NCBI GenBank assembly: GCA_030544215.1
Contig: JARZZO010000014.1
Location: 35,369,734 to 35,433,733 of the forward strand
Reading direction: 5' to 3'
Source of the DNA: Zantedeschia hybrid cultivar
Lineage: Eukaryota; Streptophyta; Magnoliopsida; Alismatales; Araceae
DNA: 64,000 nucleotides
Below the pieces are notes generated by a model. That model was not told the DNA's origin, made no database searches, and saw only the letters and a list, made by a program, of their open reading frames with translations. The position numbers and the translations under genes are program-made. Shown in pieces: positions 20,884-32,690 of this stretch (positions are counted from its first letter, which is position 1; each line of letters starts with the position of its first letter).

Positions 20884-22342
20884 GAATGGGTTTAATGATG
20901 ATAGGTTGTGGTTTAAGTATGCAGAGAATGCGGCGAGACGGTTGCTCGATAGTGCTTGACATGTGACTTGCTGAATAAATAGAAGATGAATCCTCCACTT
21001 TCCATTGTTGCCCTCTATTAGCCTCAAACTGGCTATTTGCTAGGATGGGAGCGATTTGGTTTTGATGTTCTGGCAACGGGTTCTGCACTATGTCCATATT
21101 CTGTGGTGCTGCTTGTTGTACCGGGGCCCTTTGAACTGGTTGTTGCTGCTGTGGTGGCTGTGGTTGTTGTTGCTGCTGCTATGGTCTTTTCGCCTTCAAG
21201 GCGGCTATGTACTTTTTTATCTCTTCCCAATCAATCCCTCCTTGATCATTGAGGTCATGAATATAATCCCGAAAGTGAAAGCAAGCATCTACTGTGTGTC
21301 CCGGTTGACGGTGGAACACACAGTAACAGGACATGTCAACATTTGATGGCCAAACGGCCCTTTCCTTCGGCAACACTAAGGCGTTGGCCGCCATGAGGGC
21401 ATTGAATATATCTATGAGGGATTCTGGTAATTGGGAGTATACCGACCTTCTGGGACTAGGAGGTTTCCTCTGTTGTGTATAATCATTAGGAGGAGAAACA
21501 TGAGTGTAATTCGGCGGCTGCCTAGGTGAATTGTATACTTGCTGATGAGAATGATGCGGTGCCGACTGAAGCTGCTGAGTAGGAGGCCTATAACCCTGCT
21601 GGTTTTGAGGCCTGGGCGACTGATATTGCTGTTGATTTCTCATAAACTGGTGCTAATTATTGTTCATTTACTCACCTATTCATGAGACAATGTACCCTCA
21701 GTAGTTGGACCCATAGAAGAATTGGGGATAATAGACTTCCGGGGTGGAGGTCTATTGGGTCGCTGAGGATCAAAGACACAAGCAAAGGTGGAATCCTTGA
21801 ACGCATTCTGAGCATAACGTGCTCTTTCATATAGATCTGCCATGGTAGTCAAGTTATTTAGGGTCAGCACAAGCTTGTACTGTGGAGTGGCGTTGGCAAC
21901 CATCATCTTTACCAATTCTTGTTCGGACAAATGGTCTTTTATCTTTTCAGCCATCCCTCACCACCTATCGGCGAACACTATGAAGTCTTCGTCCGGCTTC
22001 ATCTTCTCATTGAATAAGTTAGTGATGGACAAGGTAGGTGCCACCCTGTCTTTGTATCTTTGCAGGAACCTCTTCGACACTATGTCGAAGTTCTCTACCT
22101 CCCTTGGGTCTAAAGAGAAGAACCACTCCAAGGCCGATCCTTCCTACGACCTTCTGAAGAGGAATGCCAATGCTTTTTTATCATGCTGCCAGAACGATGA
22201 TTCATACAGAAATTCTTTGACGTGAAGGAAAGGATTGCCTGTGCCGTTGTACTTTCTGTAAATCGGCATTTCAGAGGGTAAGAGATGGAATACTAGCAGG
22301 TCAGGAACAGAGAGCTCAGAAGAGGCCTTGTTGTCCATATTC
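20884..22342 (-). pseudogene. E1 gag core and CCHC region
   Basis: Minus strand fragments of the Retrotrans_gag type: 22338-22144 (IYRKYNGTGNPFLHVKEF), 21954-21676 (MAEKIKDHLSEQE, LYERARYAQNAF) and 21643-21179 with a glutamine/proline-rich segment and a zinc-knuckle-like C-x2-C...H...C (C-Y-C-V-F-H...AC). Downstream of it is a short polyglutamine/CAG-like tract near 21120-21180. The pieces are in different frames or separated by stops. Colinear with E2 50800-52660. Capsid protein remnant, not functional. Confidence 0.85.
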
Positions 22343-24538
22343 TGTAAGGATTGAGGTTTCGGATCCGGTTATCGAGTCAGTTTTCGGGATCGGATCCCTT
22401 AGTTTGGGCCCTAGTAGGGCTGAGACTTAGCAAGCTCGACGCGGTTTAAACGACGTCCATCAATGTAGACGTATTTTAGGTTGTGCCACGTAGGCGCCAC
22501 GTGGGCCGGCCTTGGGGCACGAGAGTACGGCCCCGGTCTTATCGTCTGAATGGCGTCTTGTATGGACGACACCATTTAGAGTACGACCCTGCTTTGTCAG
22601 AGTACGGTCCGGTCTTGTCATCTGAATGACGTCGGGATTGGACGACGCGTTTTCCCCAGCTTCCGTTTGACCCCGCGAACCCTCCCTCCTTTCCCTCATT
22701 CTCTCCTTTCTCTTCTCTCTCCTCTCTCCCCTCCGACCTCCGGCGAACCCCTTCCCCCTCTCCTTGCTTTCCTCTCCCCATTCCTCCTCTTCCTCCACTC
22801 CAGTAACCTCCTAACTTCCTCCACTACCACCACCACTTCCTCCGCGGCGCATTTCTCTCCGGACGGCGGTCGACATCCTGGTGGAGTAACGGCGTCCACG
22901 GCGGTACCAGCGGCGGCGTGTGGTGAGGCGGGTCGGCGGCTTGGAGCTAGGAGGAGTTCGAGTAACCGATAGGGTGACGATCCCCGTTGTATTTCGTTTT
23001 AAAACCATGTTTTTCCCGCTTTGGAGCATGTTTAGGGGTTTTCTTGGGGTGAAAATACTAATTGTATATAATGAGAATTTTGGTGTTTTAATGGGTATTT
23101 AGGTTCTTCTCCTCCATCTCCACTTTTTTAGTATTTTTACACGATTTGGGGGAGGAAATCCCACCCTGTGGATTGGGAGATGGCGGAGGAAGAACCTGTC
23201 TGTGAGGGTTAAATGGCGTCGGGGGACAGCGACGCCTTTTAGAAAGGAGGCTTCCACCCGTAACGCGATTTAGCCCAAATAACAGACTCTGTCTCAAGAC
23301 TGATGAGCGTCAAGAGACAACAACGCCTTTTGAACGGCGGCTTCCATGCTCGACGCGTTTTAAGTCAGATCACCCCGAGGTCTGTCTCTGTTTCTGTCGT
23401 TATCAGGCGACTAGGGACAGCGACGCCTTTTAAACGACGACCTTGTTGAACGATGCCTTTTAGGCCTTTTTTAGAGGCCAGATTTCACTTGAACCAGTTT
23501 AGGAAGCTTGAATGACGTCGGCCTTGGGCGACGTGATTCAAGCCAGAATTCCATTAATCCCTGCAATTAATATGTGTTTACATTGTTAGATAGTTTAATT
23601 AATTGCATGCTTAGAAATGTACTCGATGACGATGGATTCTATGTGATCGGATTATACCGTGTTGTGTTTTGTGTGATCGTGGGCCTAGAGTGACAGTTGT
23701 TAGCGCTTGGCACCATGTATCGGTGTGGGAGTGACACGGCGCCGGTGTGGGAGTGACGGGGTGATGTATAAAGAGAGGGTCACCTGGTGTACCCCGGGGT
23801 ATAGCTAGTACTGGTGTGGGAGTGGTACATTCGGAGTGTCACTCGTGCTGGGGGAAGCAAAACACCTGGAGCCTGTCAGACCGGAGTAGCCCGCGCGCTA
23901 TTCGAGGGGTTGTTGTTTGGTCTCAGCGGGTCGGTGTTTCCCGCGTTCGGCCGTGTGGTTGGCGTGTTTTTCCTAGACGCTGGTTGTGGGCTCCGTAGTA
24001 GAATGGTTTCAGAATTGTGCATGTTATATTCCGAATGCATGTGTTTTATATCAAAATCTAGGAATTGTGTTTACTGCTTTACTTGCTTAAATTATCTATA
24101 TTTGTGTTGCTGCACTTGTGGGTGCATGAGTGGGCGGTGGGGATCGAAGGATCCCTACTGAGTCTTTTCAATGAGACTCACCCCTGCGGTTTTCAGGTGA
24201 GGGTTCCAGGCAGGCGTAGCGAAGAGAGTGTTGCTTTGGGTTGCGCGCCAGCAGCTACTGTTCCGGGGTATGCCCCGATGTAGTTGTTATTTTCATCTTC
24301 TAGCCTGTATGCTTAATTATTTCCTTTCAGTTGGAGTATGTAATTATCTGCTGAGTCGAGTCACATTATAATAATTTTTAATTCTTGCACTTCCTTTTTA
24401 CTTCAATGCGATGTGAATGTTAAGCTTAGTTTATTATTTATTTCCCAGACTTATAAAGATCCTGGTTTGGCTCCAAATTAATGATTCGGTACCCATTTAG
24501 TAATCGGATCCCCGATTATAGGGTGGTGGGTCGTTACA
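22343..24538. mobile_element. Solo LTR (TGTAA...TTACA family), copy 2
   Basis: 2,196 bp, same termini and orientation as 18489-20883, flanked by target duplication TATTC (22338-22342 and 24539-24543). Internally colinear with copy 1 but about 200 bp shorter and well diverged, so the two inserted independently. It carries the same type of GGCGTC/GACGCC palindromes (22440-22655 and 23215-23530) and a CT-rich block (22675-22835). No coding domain is seen. Confidence 0.9.
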
Positions 24539-25290
24539 TATTCTTTTCAAGATTCTTGAACCACTCGTCCATCTGGGACAACTTGTTAAGTAGGAGTTGG
24601 GTAGTAGAATCTGCTAGTTGGGGTGGTGGTTGTTGAAAAGACTGCCTCCGCGAATAAGCAGGGATGCGGGGACAGTAAGGTTGTGAACTGGCGGCGTTCC
24701 CACCGTGCCCGAAGGCATTCTGATAGATTGGGGTTTGCGGCCTGACAGGATGCCGTGAACTAGACTGTTGAGGGCTTATGTGCCATGGAGTGGAAATACG
24801 AAGACCTTCCATGGCCTGAGTAGGAGCTTGATAAGCAGCAGGGTGAACCACAGGGCTTGGCTCGAAAGGATGCAGAGGAGCTTTCCCTTTTAAGATTGAT
24901 TGAATGGCGTCAAATTGACGGGGATCCACATGATTAGACAAAGCTCCCATGAGAGTAGCAAGATCAAAAGGATGATCGACAGAGGGCCCAGTCTGGTCTT
25001 GGGCTCTTTCAACAACAGGATTAGAGATGACGTGAATACGTGAATGATTGCTCAAATCCGGGTGATATTGACCGTAGATCGAATCATCATGATACTGAGG
25101 GGTATGAGCATCTCCCTTGTGAACAGTTTGGAATTAATCGTGATAATCAGAGATATAGGCGTCCCTTTCATCTTCAGAATAGGATGTACCATGAACCTGA
25201 GGGGCATAGGCATCTCCCTCGTACTCGACCAAATCTTCTTGTTCAAAGGCAACCATGTCAACAGTTCTACCTAAACGTAGCATCATTGTA
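24539..25290 (-). pseudogene. E1 gag N-terminal region
   Basis: Minus strand, continuous with 20884-22342 once the solo LTR is removed. It encodes a low-complexity proline/glutamine/histidine-rich leader of gag with the landmark HVISNPVVERAQDQTGPS, matching HVISNPTYEEAQDQAEPS in E2. Upstream (25060-25260) degenerate repeats of a GDAxAP-like peptide can be seen, as in E2. Several stops occur. Not functional. Confidence 0.75.
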
Positions 25291-26256
25291 TTGAGATGAC
25301 AATTATTTCAATCAAGTTTGCACATATTAACAACCAAGTGGATGCTTACGTTGTTTTGAGAGTTACTTGTTGGGTTAATTGAATTTTTAGACTCAAATTC
25401 TCTCAATGGGTAAGATCCTAGTTTCAATTCAATTTACACCGTTATGCTCTACGGCTTCACTCACAACGATATGACCAACTATCCGAGACTTCAAATGGTA
25501 CAACCAGCCCGATGAACAAAGAGGAGTTCTTTGCTTTTGGGGACTTACGGAGGTCTTAACACCAACCACTCTAGTCTGACCGAGGGACTGACCCAGTCAG
25601 AGAGAGGTGAGGATGCCAAGAGAGGTGTTCCTAGAGGAGGGGGGTGAGCCCCGATGCAAATGACATGTGGCCTGGATGGCCTCTAATGTAGAATATATAA
25701 ATATAGGTAGCAAGAAGATCAATGATCCGAGTGATAATGACCAACAGGGATGAGAGCTTGAATCGTGTCGCTGTTCACCGACACTATTAAAAACAGTAAT
25801 CCCTCCTGTTCACAGAGGCTCGAGCAGTAAGGAAGATAAAGGGGGCACTAAATCGTGTCTTGCGAGGGCGACGCGCTTAATGAAAAGTGTCTCCCTGTGT
25901 AGATGCGCGTTGGGTCCCAAAAGCAGCAAATAAGAAGTAAGATCAAGGGCAATCCACTCTTTAAATAACAAGATGACTAAGAAATCAACTACTCATGTGA
26001 CGGGAATTTGAACATATAGACTAATCATGCAACATATGGATATCATTTTGAATAAACACACTTTCTAATACCACTTCTCAAGGCAATCAAGGGAGGGCAA
26101 AATTTTGCCACAAAGGGGTGTGCACGAGGTGCATGTGGGGATAAAAGTCAACTAACCAACCAACAAACCATCAAATGTGTCCGAGGGACACAAGCGATGC
26201 ACCGAGGGTGCCCAATGGAATTAACAAAAGTAAAAAAAAGAGAAACGGCAAGACAA
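25291..26256 (-). other. E1 5' leader between primer site and gag
   Basis: Non-coding, clearly similar to E2 53430-54417 (shared landmark ACCAGCCCGATGAAC). It contains GGCGTC/GACGCC-type palindromes near 25770-25910. No gene is seen. Confidence 0.75.
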
Positions 26257-26274
26257 GTCCCACCGTGATCGCCA
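26257..26274 (-). promoter_or_regulatory. E1 primer-binding site
   Basis: On the minus strand the site reads TGGCGATCACGGTGGGAC, six bases after the 5' LTR end. It begins TGG as expected for pairing to tRNA CCA. I did not assign the tRNA. The E2 counterpart at 54418-54435 is the same site with several changes. Confidence 0.7.
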
Positions 26275-26280
26275 AAAAGC

Positions 26281-27440
26281 TGTAGTGCTCAAAAAGAGTG
26301 TGTGTTCATCATGTTATCATGTACTATGACTAACAATATGAAAAGAATTGTGATCGCTAGAAACCGAGAGTTTCAAAGGAAAAGTGATCGCTTACTAACC
26401 TTGCAAATCAGGAGAATATGGGGTCTTTTTGTTCCTCTCTTCCAGCCGACCGAAAGAAAAGAGCCTTCTCTTTCTTTACTCTTGTTCTTCTTTTGTATCT
26501 TGCACAAAAAAATCAAATAAACAATAAAACTATGATTAGAACTAAAATAGTGTAATATCTATTCTAATTAAGAATCTAAACATGCAACTAAACTAAAAGA
26601 ACTCATTTTTTGTGTTCTTTTAAACCCCTTTTGAGAAGTGTAGGTTTGGAAATCATGAAGTGAGTGTGTGCGATGAGTTGATGCAATGAAAAACTATATG
26701 AAAAAGAAACTAGAAGAAACTAGAGAGGAAATCAGTTGGTTTGGCCCCTTGAAAGCCTTGATCTTCTTGAGCTTCAATGGTAGAAGAGGATGAAGAAACA
26801 AGAACTCCTTATTGTTATCCACGTTTTTCTCCCTTGAGGACCTTCAAACACCTTGCAGAAAGCTCTGAATTCTCTCAAAAAACCAACCTTTTTTAAAGGT
26901 CTATGTCCATATGTATTTATAAGAAGTAACTTTAGGGTATTTGGCTTTCAAAGGGATTCTCCCGCAGCTCGGACTTGCTCTGGACGATCATAATGGGAAT
27001 TGGAAACCCTTCCACCCTCCGGAACAGGATTATCTCGACCAAATCTTGCTTATCAAGAAACTCTTAAAACACGTCGCTGAAGGGGGACGCCTTTTAGTTC
27101 ATTAATGCTGCCAAAATAGAAATAAATCCAGAAAGGGAAACCGAAAATAATTAGGAAACATAAAAGGCGTCATGTATATGCGACGTGCTTTGGATAAATT
27201 AGGAAATTAACCAAAATTAGAAATAGTAAACCTAAGCAAATTAAGACCTAAACAGCGTCGTGTAAGGGAGACACTATTCAATTAAATCCTCTTAAATTTA
27301 CAATTTTCAATTCCGAATTGATTTCTACTAAGAATCTAAATGGCGTCGTGTATACGCGACGTGATTAAACAAATTTGGAGAAAATCAGTAAAAATTAATT
27401 AATGATAAACATCAGACCATTCTGGGGCATTATCATTGTG
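26281..27440 (-). repeat. Tat LTR A (5' LTR of E1, right end truncated)
   Basis: Starts TGTAGTGCTC on the plus strand and runs colinearly with the other Tat LTRs to the GGGGCATTAT landmark near 27425, then loses similarity about 60 bp before the expected CTACA end. Palindrome starts are at 27070, 27166, 27254 and 27342 (spacing 96, 88, 88). It joins directly to the 3' end of the E3 antisense ORF, so the boundary is a rearrangement breakpoint, not an insertion end. Confidence 0.85.
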
Positions 27441-28753
27441 ACAATTCTATATTCTCTTCTTCATGCAGAGCAACCCGCCTTAGGATACTGGTCTTCCACA
27501 GTGCAATAATGCTTTTCACCTCCTCCAAATTTTGAGTCATCCCCAGAATCCTCTTCTTGATAGGAGTGAGATGAGAGAAATCATGGAACTCGTAGCGAGG
27601 CATTCCGATCTGAGAATGGGCATGGTGTGCATTATACAAAACAATCTCAGAAGCACCAATGAGTCGAAGATCCACGCCATGAGAAAACCTCACTTGGAGA
27701 TCCTTTGTCAAAAGAGCTGAAGGCGCAAAAGTGAAGAGATTCCTCGCCATAATTTTGGAGTATTGGCACCAATCTGTACGGGTCTTGAGTTTTGGAACTA
27801 TGTTTATCATGGTGTCATTGAAACCCACTACATTGGCGATGCTGTAAATCAGGCTCTTCTTCAAAATTCTAGACACGCTTGGAGCATCTAGGAAGTAATC
27901 GAATTTGAAGTGAAGATCAATCCACAATGCTAAAAGAAGCATACTGTCATAAGGAGGACGTCCAGTACAAGCTGCAAAAAAGTCCACTATAGATATAAGC
28001 CAAGACAATTGGATCTATCCTTTTGCCTTCCCAAATTCCACAGATTGCACTCAGTTGATCATCTTCTAGCACATTGTCTTAAGATGGGAACAATAGAGCT
28101 CTTTCCAAGCACATTGCAAATCCTTTTCTCCAATCTCTATAGTCTTCGTCTTTCTCGATCTTAGGGAGAGCCTAAATGAGCCAATTCGCCAATTTCTACA
28201 GATGAATACCTCGCTAAGTCATCATGTCTTTGATCACACTTGAATAATCAATTAAGCTACCCAAGAGCTCACGATGAGAGATTGAGTGTGGCATGAGCAT
28301 CATCTCCTTTCTTAGTCTTCCTTAAGCTCAATAGCAACTCAGTCTCCTCAAGAAGGATGGTGGCTTCGAAAGTGGAGAAGACAAAAGTATGAGTTTGTGG
28401 GTGCCAAATTTCAATGGTACCTCCTATGCAAGTCCAATCCATCGACACTTTCTTATGGTGCTTTGCATGTATGACAAGACCCTCTACGTGCCATTTGGAG
28501 ATGAGAGTGTGAACGATGAGAGGGATGTTCTCCACGAGTTTAGAAATCCGTAGGTTCTTGGAGAATCATCTTGGCCCAGGGAAGAGTGGATAATCCTTTT
28601 AGCAATTAAAAAAAGAAGGAAAATTGATTGCATGATAAGAGAAGAGCTTACCGTATGATTTGGGTTTCTTGAGCTAAGGTGTCTATCAATCTCATTCACC
28701 CTCTTAATCACTATGTCATCTTCAAATTTCACTTTTTTGCTTGGACTGTCCAT
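27433..28753 (-). pseudogene. E3 antisense ORF, plant-mobile-domain-like protein (broken)
   Basis: Transcribed opposite to E3's own direction. Exon 1 starts at the ATG at 28753 (MDSPSKKVKFEDD). A GT-AG intron is inferred at 28596-28651. Exon 2 resumes with DYPLFPGP and holds the domain: WHPQTHTFVFSTFEAT, LLEETELLLSL, then PPYDSMLLLALWIDLHF and LRLIGASEIVLYN toward the end. The block resembles the plant mobile domain (aminotransferase-like) found in host MAIN proteins and in transposons. A TATATATA box lies about 100 bp upstream. It is broken by a TGA in exon 2, frameshifts near 28010-28268 and truncation at the C-terminus. Its homologue in E2 is at 40756-42185. Function unknown; DNA or chromatin association would be inference only. 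Confidence 0.7.
28596..28651 (-). other. Inferred intron in E3 antisense ORF
   Basis: Donor GTAAGC follows exon 1 and the acceptor AAAAG precedes GATTATCC. Similarity to the E2 copy resumes exactly after the AG in both, which supports splicing. At 56 bp it is short for a plant intron; the E2 counterpart is about 108 bp. Confidence 0.5.
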
Positions 28754-28851
28754 TAATCCTCTTCTTCTTCTTCTTGAGCTTTACCTCTTCTTTCTCCCTC
28801 TTTCTCTCTTGTGATTTGTGAGATCCTTGACCAAAAGGGGAGTGCAAGGGG

Positions 28852-28859
28852 TATATATA
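28852..28859 (-). promoter_or_regulatory. TATA box upstream of E3 antisense ORF
   Basis: TATATATA about 100 bp upstream of the ATG at 28753 on the minus strand. The E2 homologue has TATATAA 142 bp upstream of its ATG, so a dedicated promoter is conserved between copies. Confidence 0.5.
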
Positions 28860-28869
28860 GAGTTGAGGG

Positions 28870-30054
28870 CCGAGGTTGGAGGTTCCATGTCCTTTCTTGA
28901 GGAGGAAAAGTGCCATCAAGGGTCATAAGTCAAATTAGAGGCAGATGCCACTTTGGTAACTTGAATAACATCTCCCCGACTGGACGCGATTTAAAATGTG
29001 TCCACCCTAGGGGATGCAATTTATGATGTTATTGGAAATTATTGAATATTTATTGTTTTATACATATTTGATGCTTGTTGACAGTTTTTGAGTGCAAGGA
29101 AATAGAAAAAGGATGCAAGCTTCACATTGCAATGCGCATAGGTCTTACTGTGATCATCAGGATTCATGATTAGTTGTTCACCTGCATTCTTTCATGTATT
29201 TGATCTGCATCATTACTATATAATATTAATTATTAAATTATATTAAGGACCTTATGGTTCTGATGAAACTAGAATAGTTCTCCTTTATCAAAGACAATGA
29301 TAATTCTAGATGATTCATAATCGCACAAATAGGCTATTGTACTGTTAATTGATGGGGACGATGATTCCATTTTGTAAGATGGTGCATAGACAAACAGGCT
29401 TCGACTTAGTACTTAATTGCAGGACTGGTGTCTTGACTCATCAATAATAGTTTAGCAATATTATTCTTAATTAATTTATATTTTTTTATTTTAATTTTTC
29501 TTTTAGCCCAGCATGCGCTCATATAGGATTTTGAAATCATTGTGGTAAGAATCATTTTAATGATAAAATTTCAAACCATTTACTCTAATAAGTCCTCAAC
29601 GTGATATGAAAGTTTTCATTCTAAATTAAGTACTTAATTATCCTTGAAGTTTCTTGAAGACATCATTAGAATTCTTTCTTGTTCTGATCCTTATTTCATA
29701 TTTATTTCTTTTCTTTTAAGATCCTCTATGGTTGTAGCACATCCACATTAGCTGGTAATCACTGTCCATGGTGAAACCTGCAAGGTTTGTGACCAAGAGT
29801 ACTTCTCCTCGTAGATGTTGATTAACTTTTCTTTTATTCCTTTGGCTATCTCATCTAGACATGATTAATTCCATTGATTTCTCTAAGGCATTTCATTAAT
29901 TATTTAGGAAAGATTTCCCATGATGTGATGTTGAGTGCATGTCTCATCACACCTTAGCATCACTTTTTCAATTCGATCCATTTCATTTCATTCACCGTCA
30001 TTGCATTCCATCTTGCTTCAATCCCTTGCAAAGTCGATGCCAAAGCGGAGCAGT
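28870..30054. other. Non-coding region between antisense ORF and E3 3' LTR
   Basis: About 1.2 kb matching E2 39415-40600 in the opposite orientation. It contains GGCGTC/GACGCC-type palindromes near 28965-29030. The last bases before the LTR, CAAAGCGGAGCAG (30041-30053), are the polypurine tract. No other gene is seen. Confidence 0.7.
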
Positions 30055-31330
30055 TGTAGACTCACTAATTTTGACTTCACAGTGAGTAAATTTCATGTCA
30101 CATTATAATGTCCTAAAGTAATCTTTAATTTAATCATTCGAATAATTTTTACTGATATTTTGTTGAATTTAATTAAGTTTTTTGAATCGCGTCTTCCATA
30201 CTGGACGCCCTTTAAGTTTCTAGCCGTCAACGATTTCTAAATCAAATTTCTAATCGATGACTGAACAATCTGAATCGTGTCTTCCATGTTCGATGCCGTT
30301 TAGACTTCTACCTAATCAATTAACTACTTGATTTTTTAACGGATTACTATTAACTTGAAACATGTCCACTATAGTAGACGTCATTTTATTTTTCATATTT
30401 ATCTTCGATTTTTGTTTCCTTTTTTCCCTCTCTAAAAGACGTCATGGTTAGAAGAAGCGTTTCTAAAATATGCCTGCTCGACTGGATTGGATTCAGTTGC
30501 ATTGCCCAGTAGGCCCAATTCGAGCCAAACTGAGAAAATTAGCTCTAATATGATTTCTTTTTGGGTTAATCCTTCTTTCTATGGATTGATCCAAGGGAGA
30601 GGGTGAGTTTTAGGTGGTTTCCTCTCCTTGGAGTGCCTTGGAGCCCAAGAACTCAATTTCACATTGATTTGTTGCAGGAATTGACTCTCTATATAAATAT
30701 ATGAGCATTAGAGCTTAAGAGAGGTTGGCCAATTGAGCTTTCTGAGTTCCACCAAAGAGAGAATAGTGCTCTCTCACCTTTGCAAGAAAATCATCAAGCT
30801 TGGAGCTCTTCTTTCTCTCCCAAGAAGCCTTCACCTTCTTTAAAGGGTGCCTTAACCAAGGGTGGCTTTTGGAGGGGCCAATTTCTTATTTCTTCTTTTA
30901 GTTTCATTCATAGTTCATTCATAGTTTGTCATTCATATCCATCTTCCCTCTTGCATATAAGGGTTTAAAAGAAAAGAATAAAAAAAGTGAGTTTCTAATT
31001 TAGTTGCATGTTTGTTTTCTCATCTAGAATAATTACTACACTATAGTCAAGCTTCAATCATCTCTTTATTTGTGTTTATTTATTTTCTTTGCAAGGATTG
31101 GATCAAGATTTATCTAAGAGAGTGAAAAGCTAGAAAAAGAGGCTCTTATTCTTTAGCCAGCTGAAGGAGGAGAAGTTAAGGAGTCACAATCATCCCAAAA
31201 TCAGAAGGTACGCCTGACCATTCATTCATTTATTTTGAGAACCTCATTTTCTGATGATCACATATTTCATTATTTTAGCACAATATTTTAAATCTCTTTT
31301 CAAAATCACAATTTAAGCGATCACACTACA
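30055..31330 (+). repeat. Tat LTR E (3' LTR of E3)
   Basis: 1,276 bp, begins TGTAGACTCACTAATTTTGAC and ends CACACTACA. It is the reverse-complement orientation of LTRs A-D. A polypurine tract on its left makes it a 3' LTR of a plus-strand element. Palindrome starts are at 30188, 30276, 30361 and 30438 (spacing 88, 85, 77). A TATATAAA box near 30694 is its probable promoter. It is the most diverged of the five Tat LTRs. Confidence 0.85.
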
Positions 31331-32690
31331 CAACAGCAAGCCCTCTCTTCCAACAGTCTAGAAGAGGAACACAAATATAAAAAATATAACAAACATGAGA
31401 GTGTCTTTCAGTAGGCAAGTATTCAAAGATAAAGACACAATGGATCATGACAATGATACAAAGAAAAAGTAATGAAATAGTAGTCTTGATCTACAGAAGA
31501 ACAACTGAGAGCATTTTAAGGCGTAAAAGAGTGGAAGGCTCAGGCTTTCAGGTTCTTCTTAATCTAGCTCTTTCTTTTCTCTCTTAGATCTTGAAATCGT
31601 AGAAAGAAGAAGCATAATTTTTGCTTGAGGTGTATCAGTATAAGCATTCTTGTCTATGGTTGGTCTAAGTCTTGGCCTTATAGTCCATTTTGAATTGAAT
31701 TTCCCATTAAGTCAGGTTGCTTCTTATTGAGTCCAACAGTTCTTGGTTGAGTCTAATATTAACCAGGCCATGCCTTAATGTTAACCAGCCTTAGAATAAT
31801 GTAGACCACTCAAACTTAGCAGAAAACTGATTTGGTCCAATTTGAGAGAGATCTTCAGACAGACTACACGTTAATGTCTTTTGGAAACTAGGCCTAATAC
31901 TCTTTTCATTTCTAAGATTGGCTCGTGTAGCTCTACCTATCCTGCAGACATACCAAAAATAAGAAAGATCCTACCTAGTATACTAACCAAAGGACAGCTG
32001 ACAATAGAAAGTCTACAAAACGTAGACTACAACACTATAAGTGTATCTACTTTTGAGAGCTAGAAGAATAAAGAATGTTCTAATTGCTTGTGCATGGAGT
32101 AATCAGAGGATCGATTCGGAGTTCAACAGATAATTGATCCAATGATTCAACAATAATAACAGATAATCAATTAGCCCAATTAATCGCTGTAAGAAGAACA
32201 CTGTTAATTGTGCATAAAAGCTAACAAATAATCGATATTGAATACAGTAGATAATCGCTTGAGAGTTTACCAGTTAATCGCTATGAATAGACTGAGCAAA
32301 TTGATTGAAAGGAAAAGTTAATGGATCGATTTGAAGTGTAACTACTAATCGCTAGGAAATTGTCATAGCTAAACGACTCGGCACTAAGTGGGTAAAGCAC
32401 ATAAGAGAAGACTTGTCAATCGATTAGGTGTTCAATAATGAACCGATTAAATTAAAACAGATAATTGAAGTGAAAAATTGGGAGTCAATCGATTACGAAG
32501 CAACAGTTAATCGATCATGGAGCTGTTAATAGTTAATCGATCAGAAGAGATAAGGTAAATCAATCTGAAATAAGAAATAATTGATTGAATAGAGGATAAC
32601 ACTTAATCAATTTCATGCAATACGAGTGAATCAATATAGTTGCTAAGTCTTCTAATCGATTGGAGGAGAGATTGATTAGCCGATGACCTT
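31331..32690. other. Unassigned DNA with AATCGATTA motifs
   Basis: No secure gene. The right half (32100-32690) is rich in AATCGATT / ATTAATCG motifs like those in the chromovirus LTR at 35230-35680, suggesting a fragment of the same family. The left half holds an isolated coding-like stretch (31881-32063), listed separately. Confidence 0.45.
31881..32063 (+). pseudogene. Short retroelement- or pararetrovirus-like coding remnant
   Basis: A 60-codon open stretch with strongly protein-like composition (TLFISKIGS, PKIRKILPS, KGQLTIESLQN, YNTISVS). It is preceded by a stop at 31872 and has no ATG start. The wording reminds me of gag- or movement-type proteins of reverse-transcribing elements or endogenous caulimovirids, but I cannot assign it. 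A remnant of either is possible. Confidence 0.25.

Larger units (their letters stand above)
7638..27440 (-). mobile_element. Tat-type Ty3/gypsy retrotransposon E1, minus strand, broken and nested
   Basis: From right to left: 5' LTR (26281-27440, right end lost), primer site, leader, gag, protease and part of RT/RNase H, ending at 7638. It is interrupted by solo LTRs at 18489-20883 and 22343-24538 and by an intact copia element at 8270-17629. Compared with related E2, about 1.6 kb (5' half of RT plus the G-patch region) is missing where the copia element sits. Integrase, aRNH, antisense ORF and 3' LTR are absent. All coding parts are fragmentary. The internal parts match E2 domain for domain, so the reconstruction is secure, while the outer left limit is only where similarity stops. 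Confidence 0.85.
27436..31330 (+). mobile_element. Tat-type gypsy retrotransposon E3, 3' fragment, plus strand
   Basis: Holds only the terminal third of a Tat element: antisense ORF (minus strand), its upstream region, a polypurine tract and the 3' LTR at 30055-31330. The same order in mirror image is seen in E2 (38134-42185). gag, pol and 5' LTR are missing; the left edge is fused to LTR A of E1. The result is E1 and E3 arranged head-to-tail on opposite strands. Confidence 0.8.

Noticed and set aside
22343..24538. DNA transposon with TGTAA/TTACA inverted termini
   Set aside because: The inverted match is only 5 bp, the target duplication is 5 bp, and TG...CA ends with LTR-like promoter composition fit a solo LTR better.
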